The position numbers were made by a program, and so were the translations under genes. From Alphaproteobacteria bacterium (lineage in GTDB: Bacteria > Pseudomonadota > Alphaproteobacteria > Paracaedibacterales > VGCI01), in assembly GCA_016870095.1 (NCBI GenBank), contig VGCI01000001.1, positions 1-64,000 on the forward strand: a stretch of 64,000 nucleotides of DNA, given 5' to 3'. A model generated the notes under the pieces. That model was not told where the DNA came from and ran no database searches. It saw only the letters and a program-made list of their open reading frames with translations. Shown here piece by piece: positions 36,335 to 45,475 of this stretch (position 1 is the first letter of the stretch; every line of letters starts with the position of its first letter).

Positions 36335-38746
36335 TTATCTGGCTATGCCGGGAAAAATCTTCCCCCCACCAATTAGGGCCCCCAAAAGATCCCCGGCTTT
36401 AAGATTACCTTTTCCCAAATTATCTATTACACCTTTAAAAACATTTTCTATCATATATTTTTCTAACATTCCCGTATCCAATTTTCGCGACGGATGATCA
36501 ATCGAGCCGCTTAATTGCATCTGAAAGGGGGGAATTTTTGGATGATCCGTTAAACGGAATTGCGCCTGGATATTTAACAGATATTTGGGAAGGTCAATTT
36601 GACCCGCAGCTTGTCCGTGTCCGCCTTGAGCAACTAAATTCATATTCTGGATTGTTCCAATTCCCTCTTTAAAAACGATATCACCTTTAAAGCTGGAGAA
36701 GGGAGTTTGACCTTTTCCCATCGACGTTGTTAAAAGCCCCAAAAGTGAAGCTGGATTTTGAAGAGAACCTAAACGTTGGCTGAGGGTATGCAAATCAAAA
36801 CCATTGATAACCCCATCTTTTGCCGAAAGAGTTACTGGGCCGCTCAAATTGTGAACCATGGCATAGAGGCTATCTCCATGGGTGGTGAAATCACTCGAAA
36901 AGAACATTTTTCCACCGACCAGTTTAACACTTGTCCCTTGTGCAGGGAGATGTTTCAAGTTTGCATCTTTTAAGACAATTTGGAGGCCTAGAGAGTTGGT
37001 CGATGTTACATGACCATTACCCACAAACGATCCATCAAATACAGTGCCGGTAAGGGACGTAAGGTCTAAGCGACCATTCTGGAGTGTTGCCAACAATTTT
37101 GGGTTCATTATGACCCAATCGCCTTGGTTTAGTTTGGCGGCGTTAATCTCAAACTGTCCATCAAATTTGTTCAAAATACTTAAATCGATAGGGTCATGAG
37201 ACCAAAGGGATTTTTCTGCTTGTTTTTTGGTTGAGGTGAGAAATATTTTTGCTTCTGGGAATGTTAAATTTTGTCGCATCCGAGACGCAACTAAAGTGCT
37301 CATGTTAATGGTATTAAGTAGGAGAGCTGCTTTAATTTTTGGCTTAGTGCCTTCGTGATTCACATCCACATTTCCCGAAAAATTGAAGTGAGGACCTAAT
37401 TGCCCTTGAAGATGGCTCAAATGAAGGGATTTAGCATTCCACGTTATATTGCCTTTCAACTTGCTGATCCCCAGAGGTTGGGGGGCTTTAGCACCCATAA
37501 TTTTAAAAATATTTTCAATCTTAGGTGTTTGCAAATCCACGACGAGAAAAGGCTCTTTTTTTCGAGTATCCCAAGCTAGACTTCCCAGAAGTTTTGCATT
37601 CTGAATTGAGAGATTGGCGTCGCTTAATTGTATTATTTCTCCCACAGTAAAGTGAGTGGAAACAGTTACAGGGCCCAAAATCTCGATGGGTAGAGCTTCA
37701 GTGTCAATAGCTAACCAGGCTAATAGCTCATTCATTTTGCCAGCATTTGCTTTTAAAGTGCCTGATAGTCCTTTAGCAGCGGGGATTAGGGTAAACGCAC
37801 AATCCCCTTGACCTGGTAGTTCTTTTAACATGCCTTGAATTTGCAATGCCTCTTTAAAGCTGACTTTAATATTTCCCGTGGGGTGGGCAGAACCTATGTT
37901 AAATTTTGCTTGATGGAGATCAATGCCTTGATCATTTATTGTGATAGAACCCTCAACTTTTAGGGGGCCAGACGTTAAGGGAGAAGCTGTCTTAGGATTG
38001 CTCTCAGTATTCAACGACTTGAGATCTGCGAAAGCTTTTATATTTCCTTTAAAGTCCCGCGTAGAAAGGGATGTTGTGCCCTCAAGATTCAGTGTGGAAT
38101 CTCCGGCTTGAATTTTTAAGTTAACATCCTGCGCTTGCCCAAGGATGCCAAATCTTCCTTCCATTTTGACAGATTGACCAAAGGTGCTTAAATCGCCTTT
38201 TAGGGTATAGGGACCTTGCAAGGTGTCCAACTTGCCTGTCACATTAATATTATGAATTTGGGTGTCTTTGCCTTTATCTCGGAAAGTAATATGTCCCTTA
38301 TGAATAAAAACTTTATCGAGGCTCACTTCAAAGTGAGGAGATGAAGATGTAGAGTCGGGAAGATTAAACATCCAATTTTCTTGGCCATTGGCCAATTTCT
38401 CAAGAAAAATTTCTGGTTGATCTAGTTCAATGGTTTTAATTTTTATTTGTTTTTTTAATAAAGGGAATAGGTCGATGGCAACACGTAAGTTTTGGACGTG
38501 AATTAACTCTTTGGGGCTTCCTCCGGAAATGTTATCAATACCTATTTGTCCTATTGAGAGCTGTGGTGTTGGCAGAATGCGAAGAGAAATTTCACCTTTT
38601 ATCGTAACTTCTCTTCCTAATGACTCTTTGGCTTTGGCAATAATTTCAGGTTTGTAATCATTAAAATCTAAAAAAAGAGGAACAATAAGAGCTAATCCCA
38701 AAATGATACCAAAAAGCCCTAGAATGCCGAAAGCCATACGTCGCAT
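36335..38746 (-). CDS. AsmA-family envelope protein
   Basis: 803-aa protein with one N-terminal membrane helix (residues 5-27) and a long, beta-rich periplasmic body. The start MRRMAFGILGLFGIILGLAL, then VPLFLDFNDYKPEI, leads into the AsmA N-terminal domain, and the AsmA_2 part is recognised near residues 640-730 (LSGPVTLSAKDGVINGFDL). AsmA-like proteins (AsmA, TamB, YhdP) are repeating-beta-groove bridges thought to move phospholipid or assist outer-membrane assembly. aaggag precedes the ATG. A single transcription unit. Which AsmA subtype it represents cannot be fixed by eye. Confidence 0.85.
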   Translation of the reverse strand: MRRMAFGILGLFGIILGLALIVPLFLDFNDYKPEIIAKAKESLGREVTIKGEISLRILPTPQLSIGQIGIDNISGGSPKELIHVQNLRVAIDLFPLLKKQIKIKTIELDQPEIFLEKLANGQENWMFNLPDSTSSSPHFEVSLDKVFIHKGHITFRDKGKDTQIHNINVTGKLDTLQGPYTLKGDLSTFGQSVKMEGRFGILGQAQDVNLKIQAGDSTLNLEGTTSLSTRDFKGNIKAFADLKSLNTESNPKTASPLTSGPLKVEGSITINDQGIDLHQAKFNIGSAHPTGNIKVSFKEALQIQGMLKELPGQGDCAFTLIPAAKGLSGTLKANAGKMNELLAWLAIDTEALPIEILGPVTVSTHFTVGEIIQLSDANLSIQNAKLLGSLAWDTRKKEPFLVVDLQTPKIENIFKIMGAKAPQPLGISKLKGNITWNAKSLHLSHLQGQLGPHFNFSGNVDVNHEGTKPKIKAALLLNTINMSTLVASRMRQNLTFPEAKIFLTSTKKQAEKSLWSHDPIDLSILNKFDGQFEINAAKLNQGDWVIMNPKLLATLQNGRLDLTSLTGTVFDGSFVGNGHVTSTNSLGLQIVLKDANLKHLPAQGTSVKLVGGKMFFSSDFTTHGDSLYAMVHNLSGPVTLSAKDGVINGFDLHTLSQRLGSLQNPASLLGLLTTSMGKGQTPFSSFKGDIVFKEGIGTIQNMNLVAQGGHGQAAGQIDLPKYLLNIQAQFRLTDHPKIPPFQMQLSGSIDHPSRKLDTGMLEKYMIENVFKGVIDNLGKGNLKAGDLLGALIGGGKIFPGIAR

Positions 38747-38965
38747 GGATTTTTCTCCTTATTTTTTAATGATTTGTTATGCTTAACAAATATTCAGTCA
38801 TTTTTCTTAATAGAGATAAGTGATTGTCAGAGTCTGTGTTGAATATCATCTAATTTAAGTAATTAAACAATATAAATTATGAATGGATAGGCATGCCCTT
38901 GGAAAGATTCCGATTCAAGATGTGGGGGGTAAGTGAAGAAACTTATAGCTTAAGGATAATAAGGA

Positions 38966-38995
38966 AAATTGGTGTCAAAATTTTGACACCAATTT
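38966..38995 (-). terminator. Perfect 30-bp palindrome, likely terminator
   Basis: The palindrome has half-sites AAATTGGTGTCAAAA and TTTTGACACCAATTT, with no loop. It lies 26 bp after the stop of the minus-strand gene at 39021-39845 and on that strand is followed by TTTTCCTT. It most likely ends that transcript; a perfect dyad of this length could also bind a protein. Confidence 0.6.
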
Positions 38996-39020
38996 CTTTA
39001 GTTTTTGGGGGTAAATATTT

Positions 39021-39845
39021 TTAATCACCCTCAGCATCACGAAGTTTTTGTTCATTCTTTTCATTTGTAAATGTTTTGTTTTGAAACGCCATACCTCTAA
39101 CGTTGGCGTTGGAAGGAGATGTTTTCGAATTTGCTCCGTCTGCTGGAGATGGAGTTGGTGCTGCAGGTGGTTTGCGCGTAGGTGGTTTAGATCCCGGTTT
39201 CTCCGTCACCGTTTCCGGCAAAGCTGATGGTGCCGCTAATGGGGGTTGATTTGCTCTCGTTGCAGGAGGTACAGGTCGACCTGCGGGAGATACAACTTGT
39301 GGTGTAACGGGTCTAGTGGATGGGGGCGTAGGGTTTTGATGAGTATTTTCTTTATGAATTTTGACTGACTGAATTTCTGGACTAGACGTTATATCGACGC
39401 CTTGAACTGTTTTGGGACCTGTAGTTGGTTTAACTATTGAAATTTCTGACGGGAAAGTTACCTCAAATGCGATATCTCTCTTATTGCCAGCCAATGAATC
39501 TATTTTATAGAGGCAAAGACCTTTGTTAGAATTATTGATGTCAGCGGGATTTTTTGCTAACACACCTTCGTAGGTTTTGCTTGGGTCTTTGGAAAAAAAA
39601 GCTTTAACGGAATCAGATTCTCCACAAGTACCAAGCTTATTCACAAGAGTTGTTCCCTCTACAGTGACTTGCCCCGCTTGAATTTTTAATCCAGGAATTT
39701 TGGATAGAGCTTTCCATCGACAAAGTTGCTTCAGTTCCGTTTTATTCAGTACGGGACAAGTTCTTGGATCTGCCATCGTTGATTCAATAATCAAAAGGCT
39801 ACTGAAAGCTGTTAAATAGGGGGCTAATTTTAAAGATAATTTCAT
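39021..39845 (-). CDS. Secreted proline-rich protein, 274 aa
   Basis: A signal peptide (residues 1-25, ESTMAD) leads into a mature domain with four cysteines (positions about 30, 42, 74, 112) covering about residues 26-145. Then comes a Pro-rich low-complexity segment of about 80 residues (PPSTRPVTPQ, GRPVPPAT, GSKPPTRKPPAAPTPSPAD) and a polar tail. The ATG has ggagag ahead. It resembles the 30518-31651 protein in plan (signal, cysteines, proline linker), though without the PpiC-like part. I recognise no family. Probably periplasmic or exported. It stands alone, with the palindromic terminator downstream and the macroglobulin gene divergent 226 bp away. Confidence 0.6.
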   Translation of the reverse strand: MKLSLKLAPYLTAFSSLLIIESTMADPRTCPVLNKTELKQLCRWKALSKIPGLKIQAGQVTVEGTTLVNKLGTCGESDSVKAFFSKDPSKTYEGVLAKNPADINNSNKGLCLYKIDSLAGNKRDIAFEVTFPSEISIVKPTTGPKTVQGVDITSSPEIQSVKIHKENTHQNPTPPSTRPVTPQVVSPAGRPVPPATRANQPPLAAPSALPETVTEKPGSKPPTRKPPAAPTPSPADGANSKTSPSNANVRGMAFQNKTFTNEKNEQKLRDAEGD

Positions 39846-40071
39846 TTGAACTCTCCTTCAAAAAATATGCTTCTATTTTTAGTTTAATTTGAGATGGTTA
39901 AATCTTCGTTAAGAATCTAGAACATGGTAAGAATTATTATTTTTCAAGAAAGTCATTTCTTTATTCAAGAACCCTATGTTCTGTTTTTCCACAATATGGT
40001 AAAAAGATTAGGAGGGATCAATGTGCTTTCTCTCTGATAATTTTAAGATATTATTTTAAGGGATATTCCTG

Positions 40072-43000
40072 ATGCTTCATTCTTTTATTCTTTACGCATT
40101 TTTAATCGTTGCTTCGCTCGGTTCTGCGCACGCGTCCCCATTTTATGAATGGCACCAACAAAATGCTAAAGAGTATGCACAATCTTTGCGAGATAATGCC
40201 TCTAAAACAAATAAGGGAAATGGAAAGGACGCAATTTTATCGCGCATTAAAGATGCTAAAGTTCAAAAAAAATGGGCAGTTGCCATTGCAGAACTTGAAA
40301 CACTTATTGGTCAGAATTCTCAAGATATAAATTTATGGTTAGATCTCGCTCTTACGTCCTATCGGGTAGCGATTGAAAATCAGCAAGGATATTATGAGGC
40401 TGCCAATCGAGCTGAAAAGGCAGCAGCCTACGTATATTTCACATCTCAAGATAAAATTCAGCGAGCATTGGCGCTTCTTGTTTATGCGGCCATCTCAAGA
40501 AATGCTGAAACAGAAGAGAAATGTTTGATTGAGTTAGCAACCTTAACAGACATAAAATCCCTTCGACAAAATTTTCCCAATTTTGCCGATCTTATGCCAT
40601 TTGTTTTTAAAGAGCATTCAGTAGATCGTGATAGCAATACCCCTCAAGTTTGCTTTACTTTTTCCCACCCCCTTGCTGAGGGTTTTAAACCTGCAGACTT
40701 TTTTGAAATTAGCCCTAAAATTGATGGGGCTTTTCATATTCGGAATACAAAAGTTTGTTTAAGTGGCATCCAATTTGGCGAAAATTATAAAGCTTTAGTA
40801 AAAGAAGGTATTCCTAGTCGTTTTGGAGAAAAAACAACTCAATCTTCCAAAGTTAATTTTCTTGTGGATGACAAATCATCCCGTCTGAATTTCCCGACTA
40901 AAACTTATATTTTACAAAAAAATGATAAGCTTCTTGTTCCCCTAACAGCCGTTAATGTCAAAAAAATTGATGTTAAAGTGGTAAGAGTTAATGACCATGC
41001 ATTTGTTGAAGGATTTGCACGCCCTCATCGTCATCTACAAGATGAAGTTTCCTCATATTCCTGGACAGATATTACAAATCGTTACGGTGAACTATTGTAT
41101 ACGGGCACTATGGACATAGGGGGTGAGGCCAACAAAAATATTACCAAGCAAATTTCTTTAGACACGATTGTGAAAGATTTATTGCCAGGAGCTTATGGTA
41201 TTTTTGTGAAAGATGCGGCGAGCAAAGAAGATTACAGTAGTTTGAGTGCAAGTCAGTGGGTTTTGGTCACAGATATAGGGTTAACAGCATTTAAAGGTAC
41301 AACGGGTCTCGATGTGAATGTCCGATCCTTATCAACAGCCCTTCCTTCAAGTCAGATTTTGGTAAAACTTGTCTCTTACAATAACCAAATTTTAAGTTCG
41401 GAAAAAACAAATGGGGAAGGATTTGCACACTTTGATATGGCTCTTTTGCAAGGTAAAGGAGGAAATCGCCCTGCATTTATATATGCTTATGGAATTGAAG
41501 GAAATTTTGCTGCCCTGAAATTATCTGACCCTGCTTTTGATTTGAGCGATCGAGGGGTAGAAGGGAGAAAAGTTCCCGGGCGTTTGGATGCATTTCTCTA
41601 TACAGAACGGGGTGTGTATCGTCCCGGTGAGACTGTTCGTATCAGTACGCTCCTTCGTAATGGGAATGCTACGGAAATTGGGGGAACTCCTCTCACATTT
41701 CGATTAATGCGACCTGATGAAGTCGTGGTGCAAACAGAAACACTAACAGGCAATGCTCACGGGTACTATGAGTTATCAATGCCGTTGTCAACTTCATCCA
41801 GAGCAGGACAATGGACAGTTCAAGTATTTGTAGACCCGAAAGCCGAACCCATTGGTCAAGTTCAATTTTCTGTAGAGGATTTTGTTCCTACACGATTACT
41901 TGTTACCCTAAAATCCTCAGATCCTTTAATGGTGCTTGGAAAAACCCTACCAATAGATGTTGAGGGGCGCTACCTCTTTGGGAGCGCGGCAGGAGGTTTA
42001 AGGGGAGATGCTTCTCTTGTGATTCGTCGCCATCCTAATCCTTTTCCTCAGTACACAGATTATCAATTCGGATTACTCAATGATAAGTATGTAACTTCAA
42101 GATTTGATGTTGACTTACCAACCTTAGATGCGAATGGGAAAGCAAAACTCAGTGTAACGGCTAGCCCGCAAATTGAGACATCAGTTCCTTTGCAAGCGAT
42201 TATCCAAGCCGCTATTCGCGACGCAGGGGGAAGACCACAATTAGGGACAATCCGTCTTGATGTCCAAACCTATCCTTATATGATTGGCATTAAAGGCAAT
42301 TTTAAAAATGGTGCCATCGATTTTCAAGACAAAGTCGCCAATATAGATATCATAACCGTTTCTCCGAAAGGGGCCCGTGTCAGTGCAGCAAATCTTCGCT
42401 ATACGCTTTTCGCAGAAGAAACTTTTTACAATTGGTCTTTTGAGCAAGGAAGAAGTTGGGAATATAAACCGGTGCGAGAAGACAAACAAATTCAAGCTGG
42501 AGACTTATCGACGACAAGTGAAGAGGGGGCAAAAATCGCTTTGCCTATCGAAGGGTGGGGATATTATCGCTTAGAAGTCAAGGATCCCAAAACCGGTGCG
42601 GTGAGTAGTTTTCGCTTTACCAAGGGACATTTGTCTTCAAATTCCCAAAGTATGACCCCAGATAAATTGACGGTCATTCAAGATAAGCCAAATTATGGTA
42701 TTGGAGAAACCATACGACTTCATATTGATTCCCCTTTTGATGGAGAAGCAATATTGGCTGTGGCAAATCAGTCTCTGTTAGAAACACGCAATATCAAAGT
42801 TTCAAAAGCAGGAACAGATGTAACTTTGAAAGCTTCTGAGACATGGGGCACTGGAGCTTATGTCTTGGTGTCTGCATTTCGTCCTTTAAAAAATAAGGAG
42901 AAAGATCTGCTTCAAAATGCGTTGACCCCAAAAAGAGCCGTTGGATTAAGTTGGGTGAGTTTGTCTCCAGAGCCTCGTACTTTAAAAGTTTCCCTGACAC

Positions 43001-45372
43001 CGCCTGCTGCAGTGAAACCGCGTCAAAAACTAGATTTGCCCATTACGGTTTCAGGTAATATTGGCACAACGACATTCGTAACTGTTGCAGCCGTAGACGA
43101 GGGGATTCTCATGCTGACGGATTTCAAAACGCCAAAGCCGCAAGATTACTTTTTAGGGAAGCGAATGTTGGGTGTTGAAATGCGGGATCTATATGGTAAA
43201 ATTCTCGATGCGATTCCCGGTGAAATGGGAGAATTGCGTTCTGGGGGAGATGAGGGAGCTCTGGCGCGCAATTTAGCGGCTTTATCAAAGCGTTCTTTCC
43301 GAATTATATCTCTTTTCCAAGGGCCCGTTTCTCTTGATGCCAAAGGTCACGCGGTTGTTCCTTTAAACATTCCAGACTTTAACGGCACATTGCGACTTAT
43401 GGTGGTTGCTTTTAACCAAAATAACATTGGAAGTGGTGACGCCCAACTTCTTGTGAGAGATCCCATCGTTAGTGAGCCCGTGTTCCCCCGTTTCTTAAGT
43501 GTGGGTGACACATCTCAAATGAGTTTGTCGTTATTTAATCCGTCTCTTGGAAAAAAAACAGTCACGTTGGCCATTAAAGGAAGTGGATCTATTGAGCTGA
43601 AAGAACAAACGCAAACTGTTGCCCTTGAAAAAGACGGAGCCTGGCATACCCAGATTCCATTAAAAGGAAAAAGTATAGGTGATGGTTCCGTATCTTTTAC
43701 AGTGTCTGGTGAGGGTTTTGAGTCTATTACAAGAACTTTTGAGATCACAGTACGCCCCTCAACGACGGCAACGTCGGTAAAAACAACACTGTTGCTTAAA
43801 CCTGGTGAAACAAAGACGCTCGATATACCGGAAAAGCAGAATTTATTACCCAATACGGCATCGTTGACGCTAACAGCTTCTGATAATGTTCCATGGGATG
43901 TAATGGCTATCGTTAAAAAATTGACCACCTATCCTTATAATTGTGTTGAACAAACCATTAGCCGCGGATTTGCGCTTCTTTATAAAAAATCGATGGGTAT
44001 TTTAATAGATGAAGAAACGACCAAAGATGTTGACAAAGATCTCTTTAAAGTTTTTGCCATTTTGGCTGAAAAACAAGGGATTGATGGAGCTTTCCCCTTA
44101 TGGAGTGTCTATGAGCCGAATTCCGATGTTTGGTTAACGGCCTACGCATTCGACTTTATGCAACAAGCAAAAGCTCTTGGCGTAAAAGTGCCAGAGTATA
44201 CATTTGAGAAAACAGGTGTTTATTTACGTAACTTTGTGAAATCTCAAAACTCTAATTCTTCCCCTCAAAAATTAGCTGAGGCAGCCTATGCACTTTCTCT
44301 TTTGGCGGGAGGGGAAATCATCGAAGATGGGGCTGTTCGCTATTTCTTTGATACTTATTATGACAAATTAACTTATCCTTTGAGTCGTGCACAATTAGGG
44401 CAAGCTCTTGTTAAAATTGGCGACTTAGGGCGATCAAAGCAGGCATTTGAGACTATGTTGGAGATCACAGAAAGTGATCCAACCCTTCTTCCTTACGGAA
44501 CTCTCATTCGCAACAAAGCTGCCTTTATAAAGACCTTAATAGAAACCTTAAAAATGACGCCTATCTTGAAGGATTTAGGAAATGTCGCTGAATCACAAAT
44601 TAAGATTTTGGCTCAACTTGTGGAGCCGTCTAATCAGCTGGCAACGCAAGAGCAAGCGTGGTTGTTAAGGGCATCTCATGCTTTAACATCTCAAGGTTTA
44701 GGGGGAGCAACAGAAAAAGTTATTCTTTCTCTTAATGATAAGGTTGTAGAAAATGGTAAACTGGTTACACAAATTCTCACAGAAAATATGTTTTCTAAGG
44801 GGCTGACTCTCTCTAACAAAGGTACTAAACCACTTTGGGTTAATTCTGTTTTGTTTGGGTTTCCAAAAGAGGCTTCAAAGGCATTTGAAAAAAATCTTAA
44901 AATCAAACGATCTTACCATATGTTAGGGGGTCAAGAAGTAACTCTTAATAATAAGATGACTCTTACCCAAGGGGATCAATTAATTGTTGTTCTAAAGGGG
45001 GAATTGCCGCAAAACACCTCTCCTCAAGCGATCAATTATATGTTAGCTGTGGATTGGCTACCGGCGGGATTTGAAATTGAGTCCAATCGACTTGGCACCT
45101 CGCCCATACCAGGGGAACAAGAGGGAAAATCTTCTCAAAAATATCCTTGGTCTGAGCTTACACAAACTCTAACAACAGAAGCTCGAGATGACCGCTTTAT
45201 AGCGGCATTCAAATTAACAGATGGTGTCAGAACGTTTACCTTGGCTTATCGTATACGGGCAATTACACCCGGCATTTATCGATACGCCGGCCTTCAAGTT
45301 GAAGATATGTTTATTCCAACGATTGCGGCCAATACGGAAGCGGGAACAGTAGAGATTAAGGCCAAAGCTTAA
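40072..45372 (+). CDS. Alpha-2-macroglobulin family protein with thioester (YfhM/ECAM type)
   Basis: 1766-aa periplasmic protease trap. Bacterial homologues entrap attacking proteases and bind them covalently through a Cys-Gln thioester. That motif is intact: C1291-V-E-Q1294 in TYPYNCVEQTISR. MG-type beta domains fill the upstream part, including the typical RPGETVRISTLLR near residue 525, and the alpha/alpha thioester domain covers about 1270-1560. The N-terminus has an ordinary signal peptide (AHAS); there is no lipobox cysteine, unlike E. coli YfhM, so this one is probably soluble in the periplasm. aagggat precedes the ATG. pbpC follows, as in other proteobacteria, fitting a repair-and-defend role. 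Confidence 0.92.
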   Translation: MLHSFILYAFLIVASLGSAHASPFYEWHQQNAKEYAQSLRDNASKTNKGNGKDAILSRIKDAKVQKKWAVAIAELETLIGQNSQDINLWLDLALTSYRVAIENQQGYYEAANRAEKAAAYVYFTSQDKIQRALALLVYAAISRNAETEEKCLIELATLTDIKSLRQNFPNFADLMPFVFKEHSVDRDSNTPQVCFTFSHPLAEGFKPADFFEISPKIDGAFHIRNTKVCLSGIQFGENYKALVKEGIPSRFGEKTTQSSKVNFLVDDKSSRLNFPTKTYILQKNDKLLVPLTAVNVKKIDVKVVRVNDHAFVEGFARPHRHLQDEVSSYSWTDITNRYGELLYTGTMDIGGEANKNITKQISLDTIVKDLLPGAYGIFVKDAASKEDYSSLSASQWVLVTDIGLTAFKGTTGLDVNVRSLSTALPSSQILVKLVSYNNQILSSEKTNGEGFAHFDMALLQGKGGNRPAFIYAYGIEGNFAALKLSDPAFDLSDRGVEGRKVPGRLDAFLYTERGVYRPGETVRISTLLRNGNATEIGGTPLTFRLMRPDEVVVQTETLTGNAHGYYELSMPLSTSSRAGQWTVQVFVDPKAEPIGQVQFSVEDFVPTRLLVTLKSSDPLMVLGKTLPIDVEGRYLFGSAAGGLRGDASLVIRRHPNPFPQYTDYQFGLLNDKYVTSRFDVDLPTLDANGKAKLSVTASPQIETSVPLQAIIQAAIRDAGGRPQLGTIRLDVQTYPYMIGIKGNFKNGAIDFQDKVANIDIITVSPKGARVSAANLRYTLFAEETFYNWSFEQGRSWEYKPVREDKQIQAGDLSTTSEEGAKIALPIEGWGYYRLEVKDPKTGAVSSFRFTKGHLSSNSQSMTPDKLTVIQDKPNYGIGETIRLHIDSPFDGEAILAVANQSLLETRNIKVSKAGTDVTLKASETWGTGAYVLVSAFRPLKNKEKDLLQNALTPKRAVGLSWVSLSPEPRTLKVSLTPPAAVKPRQKLDLPITVSGNIGTTTFVTVAAVDEGILMLTDFKTPKPQDYFLGKRMLGVEMRDLYGKILDAIPGEMGELRSGGDEGALARNLAALSKRSFRIISLFQGPVSLDAKGHAVVPLNIPDFNGTLRLMVVAFNQNNIGSGDAQLLVRDPIVSEPVFPRFLSVGDTSQMSLSLFNPSLGKKTVTLAIKGSGSIELKEQTQTVALEKDGAWHTQIPLKGKSIGDGSVSFTVSGEGFESITRTFEITVRPSTTATSVKTTLLLKPGETKTLDIPEKQNLLPNTASLTLTASDNVPWDVMAIVKKLTTYPYNCVEQTISRGFALLYKKSMGILIDEETTKDVDKDLFKVFAILAEKQGIDGAFPLWSVYEPNSDVWLTAYAFDFMQQAKALGVKVPEYTFEKTGVYLRNFVKSQNSNSSPQKLAEAAYALSLLAGGEIIEDGAVRYFFDTYYDKLTYPLSRAQLGQALVKIGDLGRSKQAFETMLEITESDPTLLPYGTLIRNKAAFIKTLIETLKMTPILKDLGNVAESQIKILAQLVEPSNQLATQEQAWLLRASHALTSQGLGGATEKVILSLNDKVVENGKLVTQILTENMFSKGLTLSNKGTKPLWVNSVLFGFPKEASKAFEKNLKIKRSYHMLGGQEVTLNNKMTLTQGDQLIVVLKGELPQNTSPQAINYMLAVDWLPAGFEIESNRLGTSPIPGEQEGKSSQKYPWSELTQTLTTEARDDRFIAAFKLTDGVRTFTLAYRIRAITPGIYRYAGLQVEDMFIPTIAANTEAGTVEIKAKA

Positions 45373-45403
45373 GCGAAACTGGTTCAAGCTGTCTCAACTT
45401 TCT

Positions 45404-45444
45404 AATAATTTTGACGTTTGGGAAGACGTCAAAATTATTTTTTT
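45404..45444 (+). terminator. Strong terminator between the macroglobulin gene and pbpC
   Basis: AATAATTTTGACGT (45404-45417) pairs with ACGTCAAAATTATT (45426-45439), loop ttgggaag, then T-run. A 14-bp perfect stem. It sits inside the A2M-pbpC pair, so pbpC either has its own promoter or depends on leaky readthrough. Confidence 0.85.
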
Positions 45445-45475
45445 CTTTAACCCGGCAATCATGTAAAGATTGATC

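Noticed and set aside
40109-45000. Various 60-137-codon frames inside the macroglobulin gene
   Set aside because: All are alternate-frame or antisense shadows of the 1766-aa gene, without ribosome sites.
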